Of a stretch of 17,397 bases of DNA, positions 13,946 to 17,397 are shown in pieces. The notes below the pieces were generated by a model, which had not been told where the DNA came from, ran no database searches, and worked only from the letters and a program-made list of their open reading frames with translations. The stretch covers positions 1 through 17,397 of the forward strand of contig JBAZPZ010000039.1 of assembly GCA_041645495.1 (NCBI GenBank), written 5' to 3'. Numbering within the stretch: position 1 is the first letter of the stretch; each line of letters starts with the position of its first letter. A program made the translations under genes and the position numbers. The DNA comes from 0-14-0-20-45-22 sp041645495 (GTDB taxonomy: Bacteria; Fidelibacterota; UBA2242).

Positions 13946-14057
13946 GTTTTAACCTTTTTAATAACCGCGGAGGACGCAGAGAAAACTTGAGGTTTTCTAA
14001 TCATCATTTCCAATTTCCTACCCAAATCTGTTCTAGTATATTTTCAATTTTCAACTT
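13946..14057. other. Intergenic gap between purD and the sigma-54 activator
   Basis: Holds the second copy of the AACCGCGGAG-n2-CGCAGA repeat (13963-13990), a hairpin GAAAAC-TTGAG-GTTTTC (13981-13997) without a following T-run on either strand, and low-complexity CAATTTTCAACTTTCAATC. It is the longest gap in the minus-strand block and the likeliest place for a promoter, but I see no convincing sigma-70 or sigma-54 boxes. Confidence 0.4.
13963..13990. repeat. Dispersed repeat AACCGCGGAG-n2-CGCAGA, copy 2
   Basis: Close match to 4339-4366, about 9.6 kb away, in the same orientation. Both copies lie in gaps at gene ends. Confidence 0.55.
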
Positions 14058-15353
14058 TCAATCTCCAATTTTCAATTGAAACGCCTTCTTCCCGATGTCT
14101 GTCCGAAACTGCATTCCGTCGAAATGAATTCGACTGACCCGCCGATAGACTAAATCGATCGCCGATTCGAGCGAGTCCGCAATCGCCGTCGCGCCGAGAA
14201 CTCTGCCGCCGGTCGTGATCCACTGTGTCCCATCGAATTTAGCGCCTGCGATGAAAAGCGGCTGATTCGGATTGTCGAGACTGTCGTCGATTCCGGAGAT
14301 TTGTTTTCCTTTTTCATACGAACCGGGATAACCTTTCGACGCGAGAACGACGCAAGCGGCAAAGCGGTTTGACAACGAAAAAGCGCTCTCGTCAATTTTT
14401 CCGGTCGCTGCGCCATAAAGCAATTCCACGAAATCCGACGCGATGAGCGGAACGACGACCTGCGTTTCCGGATCGCCAAACCGCGCGTTGAATTCAACGA
14501 CGGATGGTTCGCCATTGTCGATCATCAATCCACAATACAAAACGCCGGTGTAAGGCGTTCCTTCCGTGCGCATTCCGTCCAAAACCGGCCGGATAACTTT
14601 TTCTTCTATTTTCCGAAGAACGGATTTCGAGCCGAGCGGCGCAGGCGAATAGGCGCCCATTCCGCCGGTATTCGGACCTAAATCGCCGTCGAAAATCCGC
14701 TTATGATCCTGCGCCGAATGCAAAACTACGTAGCGATTTCCGTCCGTAACGGCAAAAACGGATAGTTCTTCGCCGGTTAAAAAATCCTCGATAACGACCT
14801 TCTCCGCCGCGTTTCCGAACTTGTTTTCCGTGTAAATTTCCGCCAGCGCCGCGTTCAAATCCGCTTCATTTTGAATCACGAGTGCGCCTTTTCCGGCGGC
14901 AAGTCCATCGACCTTTATCACATATGGAAAATCTTTCCCGGCGACGATCTTTTCGGTTTCCCGGCGGGATTGGCAAATTTGGAACGAAGCCGTCAGAATG
15001 CCGTGTCTGAGCATGAATTCTTTCGCGAACGCCTTGCTTCCTTCCAGACGGGCGGCGGCTTTCGTCGGCCCAAAAATCGCGAATCCGGCGTCGCGAAACA
15101 CATCCACGATTCCAGCCATCAATGGCGCTTCCGGCCCGACGACCGTCAGATCGATTCGGTTTTCACGCACAAATTTCAGAAGTCGTTCGATGTCGGATTC
15201 GGAAATGGCGATATTTTCGGCGATTCGCGCGGTGCCGGAATTTCCCGGCGCACAAAATATTTTCTCGACGGTCGGCGATTGCGCGAGTTTCCAAACGATC
15301 GCATGTTCCCGCCCGCCTCCGCCAATGACCAACACCTTTTTTTTCAAATTCAT
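14058..15353 (-). CDS. purD: Phosphoribosylamine-glycine ligase (GAR synthetase)
   Basis: Joins glycine to 5-phosphoribosylamine using ATP, the second step of purine synthesis. The 431 residues are the usual length. The N-terminal domain opens with KVLVIGGGGREHAIVWKLAQ and has TVVGPEAPLMAGIVD. The ATP-grasp core includes VIKVDGLAAGKGALV, FLTGEELSVFAVTDG, DGDLGPNTGGMGAYSPAP and VEFNARFGDPETQVVVP. The ATG lies nine bases after the uvrB TAG, and its ribosome-binding site AGGA overlaps that stop codon, so the two genes are co-transcribed. Other pur genes are absent here. Confidence 0.97.
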   Translation of the reverse strand: MNLKKKVLVIGGGGREHAIVWKLAQSPTVEKIFCAPGNSGTARIAENIAISESDIERLLKFVRENRIDLTVVGPEAPLMAGIVDVFRDAGFAIFGPTKAAARLEGSKAFAKEFMLRHGILTASFQICQSRRETEKIVAGKDFPYVIKVDGLAAGKGALVIQNEADLNAALAEIYTENKFGNAAEKVVIEDFLTGEELSVFAVTDGNRYVVLHSAQDHKRIFDGDLGPNTGGMGAYSPAPLGSKSVLRKIEEKVIRPVLDGMRTEGTPYTGVLYCGLMIDNGEPSVVEFNARFGDPETQVVVPLIASDFVELLYGAATGKIDESAFSLSNRFAACVVLASKGYPGSYEKGKQISGIDDSLDNPNQPLFIAGAKFDGTQWITTGGRVLGATAIADSLESAIDLVYRRVSRIHFDGMQFRTDIGKKAFQLKIGD

Positions 15354-15362
15354 TATTATTTC

Positions 15363-17375
15363 CTAATAAGCATTCCGCTCGAAAGCGGTTTTCTTGTTCT
15401 TAGACAAACGAAGAATCTCGTCACGAAGTTCCGCCGCGCGCTCGAATTCGAGGTTTTCCGAAGCCGCCGTCATTTCGCGTTTCAGCAATTCGATCAGTTC
15501 AAGATCGTCCATTTGCGAGCGATAGTGATCGTCGGGTTTTTCCTTTTTCTGAAATTCGGTCGGTTTCATATCAGCGACTGCCGTCGTCATCATGACGTCC
15601 GCGACGGATTTATAAATTGTCTTGGGAACGATGCCGTGTTCTTCATTGTATTTTTGTTGGGTGATTCTCCGGCGATTGACTTCGTCGATGACTTTTCGCA
15701 TCGAATCGGTGATCTCGTCGGCATAGAAAATGACTTTCCCGTTGATGTTCCGCGCGGCGCGTCCCGAAACCTGCATCAGCGAGCGCGCCGACCGGAGAAA
15801 TCCTTCTTTGTCGGCGTCAAGAATCGCCACCAATGAAACTTCCGGCAGGTCGAGTCCTTCTCTCAGGAGATTGATTCCGACGAGAACGTCGAATTCTCCC
15901 AGTCGTAGGTCGCGCAAAATGCCGACGCGATCCAGCGCCTTGATTTCCGAGTGAAGATACCGGACGCGTAAACCGGTTCCCTGCAGGTATTCGGCGAGGT
16001 CTTCCGCCATCCGTTTCGTTAGCGTTGTGACCAGCGCACGCTCCTTGCGGGAAGTCGTTTTGACGATTTCCTCGATCAGATGATCGATCTGATGTTTGCT
16101 CGGTTGGATGAAGATTTCCGGATCTAACAATCCCGTCGGGCGAATGATCTGCTCGACGACAACGCCCTTGCATTTTTCCAGTTCGAAATCCGTTGGCGTC
16201 GCCGAAACGAAAACCACCTGATTCAACATCTGCTCGAATTCGGAAAATTTGAGCGGGCGGTTGTCCAACGCGGATGGCAGGCGAAAACCGTATTCGACAA
16301 GGACTTCCTTGCGACTCCGGTCGCCATTGTACATCGCCCGAATCTGCGGAAGCGTTGCGTGCGATTCGTCGATAAACAGGAGATAATCCTTCGGGAAGAA
16401 GTCCATGAGCGTGAACGGTTGTTGCCCCGGTTTTCTGCCGGAAAAATGCCGGGAATAATTCTCGATCCCGCTACAGTAACCGACCTCCCGGATCATTTCG
16501 ACATCGAAGCGCGTTCGCTGGTCGATTCTCTGCGCTTCCAACAGTTTTCCCGCTTCTTTCAACTCCAGCAGGCGAACGTCCAATTCCTTTTCTATCGTTT
16601 CTAAGGCACGTTTGACAGTTTCCTCTGACGAGATAAAATGCTTTGCAGGAAAGACGACGATGTTGTCCAACTCCGAGATAATCTCTCCGGTGAGTGGCGT
16701 AAATGTATAGAGACGCTCGATCTCGTCGCCGAAGAACTCAACCCTGTACCCAAAGTCTTCGTAAGCCGGTTGAATCTCCACAACGTCGCCGCGTGCACGA
16801 AAGGTTCCGCGTTCCAGCACCAGATCGTTGCGCGAATAAAAAATATCCACTAACTGAAGAAAAATCGAGCGAATGCTGATACGCTGTCCTTTTTTCAACA
16901 GGACGATGTATTTCGAGTATTCTTCCGGCGAGCCGATGCCGTAAATACAGGAGACGCTCGCGATCACGATCACGTCTTTCCGGCTGATGAGCGAACTGGT
17001 CGTCCTTAACCGAAGTTTGTCGATTTCGTCATTGATCGACGAGTCCTTTTCGATGTATGTATCCGTCACCGGCAAATAGGCTTCCGGCTGGTAATAATCG
17101 TAAAACGAGATAAAAAATTCGACGGCATTTTCCGGGAAAAACGTCTTGAATTCGCCGTAAAGTTGCGCGGCAAGCGTCTTGTTATGGGAAATGATCAGCG
17201 TCGGCTTCTGGACATTTTGTATCACATGAGCCATCGTAAATGTTTTACCGGAACCGGTCACGCCGAGCAAGGTTTGAAACGGATCTCCCCGACGGAGGCC
17301 CGCGGTCAGTTCGGCAATCGCCTGCGGCTGATCGCCGGTCGGTTCAAAATTCGTATTTAATTTAAAGTCTGTCAT
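15363..17375 (-). CDS. uvrB: Excinuclease ABC subunit B
   Basis: Damage-verifying helicase-like subunit of the UvrABC nucleotide-excision repair enzyme. The 670 residues are normal. Walker A GVTGSGKT (38-45) is followed by the beta-hairpin region with YYQPEAYLPVTDTYIEKD (near 95-110), LFIDESHATLPQIRAMYNGD with the DESH box, VEYGFRLPSALDNRPL, and the C-terminal helicase half with YLHSEIKALDRVGILRDLRL and LLREGLDLPEVSLVAILDAD. The C-terminal UVR motif, LKREMTAASENLEFERAAEL (about 628-660), binds UvrA and UvrC. First gene of the minus-strand run in the window; only 22 bases upstream are visible, with no clear ribosome-binding site. Stop is TAG. Confidence 0.98.
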   Translation of the reverse strand: MTDFKLNTNFEPTGDQPQAIAELTAGLRRGDPFQTLLGVTGSGKTFTMAHVIQNVQKPTLIISHNKTLAAQLYGEFKTFFPENAVEFFISFYDYYQPEAYLPVTDTYIEKDSSINDEIDKLRLRTTSSLISRKDVIVIASVSCIYGIGSPEEYSKYIVLLKKGQRISIRSIFLQLVDIFYSRNDLVLERGTFRARGDVVEIQPAYEDFGYRVEFFGDEIERLYTFTPLTGEIISELDNIVVFPAKHFISSEETVKRALETIEKELDVRLLELKEAGKLLEAQRIDQRTRFDVEMIREVGYCSGIENYSRHFSGRKPGQQPFTLMDFFPKDYLLFIDESHATLPQIRAMYNGDRSRKEVLVEYGFRLPSALDNRPLKFSEFEQMLNQVVFVSATPTDFELEKCKGVVVEQIIRPTGLLDPEIFIQPSKHQIDHLIEEIVKTTSRKERALVTTLTKRMAEDLAEYLQGTGLRVRYLHSEIKALDRVGILRDLRLGEFDVLVGINLLREGLDLPEVSLVAILDADKEGFLRSARSLMQVSGRAARNINGKVIFYADEITDSMRKVIDEVNRRRITQQKYNEEHGIVPKTIYKSVADVMMTTAVADMKPTEFQKKEKPDDHYRSQMDDLELIELLKREMTAASENLEFERAAELRDEILRLSKNKKTAFERNAY

Positions 17376-17397
17376 ACTGGCAGAAATTTAAGTCAGC

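Noticed and set aside
1..17397. tRNA, rRNA or riboswitch
   Set aside because: I looked for cloverleaf-like and known leader patterns in the intergenic gaps and saw none; a covariance-model scan was not possible.

Overview
The window looks like chromosomal DNA of an uncultivated Gram-negative bacterium. An LptE-type lipopolysaccharide-assembly lipoprotein and an RND heavy-metal efflux pump imply an outer membrane. The Bacteroidetes-like pairing of a sigma-54 activator with lptE hints at the FCB superphylum, but I cannot place it further. TGA, TAG and TAA all serve as ordinary stops in the housekeeping genes, so the genetic code appears standard.

Positions 1-4825 are the disturbed, repeat-rich part. 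On the minus strand is the central part of a CusA-like Cu(I)/Ag(I) efflux pump that has lost about 430 N-terminal residues and runs off the left edge. Next comes a complete IS1380-family insertion sequence (1431-3089) with 21-bp terminal inverted repeats and a frameshifted transposase. The IS sits inside a copy of a small palindromic repeat of about 75 bp. Two more copies of that repeat, a 39-bp tandem duplication and other hairpins lie at 4339-4775.

Between the IS and this repeat cluster is the most interesting gene (3291-3977, + strand): an exported thioredoxin-fold protein whose first redox cysteine (W-C-G-S-C) is encoded by an in-frame TGA. A perfect 6-bp hairpin with an AGUU loop starts 16 nt after the TGA, and its loop lies 22 nt after it, as expected for a bacterial SECIS element. 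It is therefore a candidate selenoprotein. A second in-frame stop, TAG at 3975, separates it from an in-frame TPR tail, so decay is the competing explanation.

Positions 4826-17375 are an ordinary, tightly packed minus-strand block. In transcription order it holds uvrB, purD, a sigma-54 activator, lptE, asnS, a TIGR00725/SLOG-type protein, acylphosphatase, nadE, a small secreted protein, a five-helix membrane protein and comEC. Short gaps, stop/start overlaps and one shared direction suggest a few operons: uvrB-purD, then the activator to asnS, then the small genes down to comEC. Functions are DNA repair, purine and NAD synthesis, translation, envelope assembly and DNA uptake.
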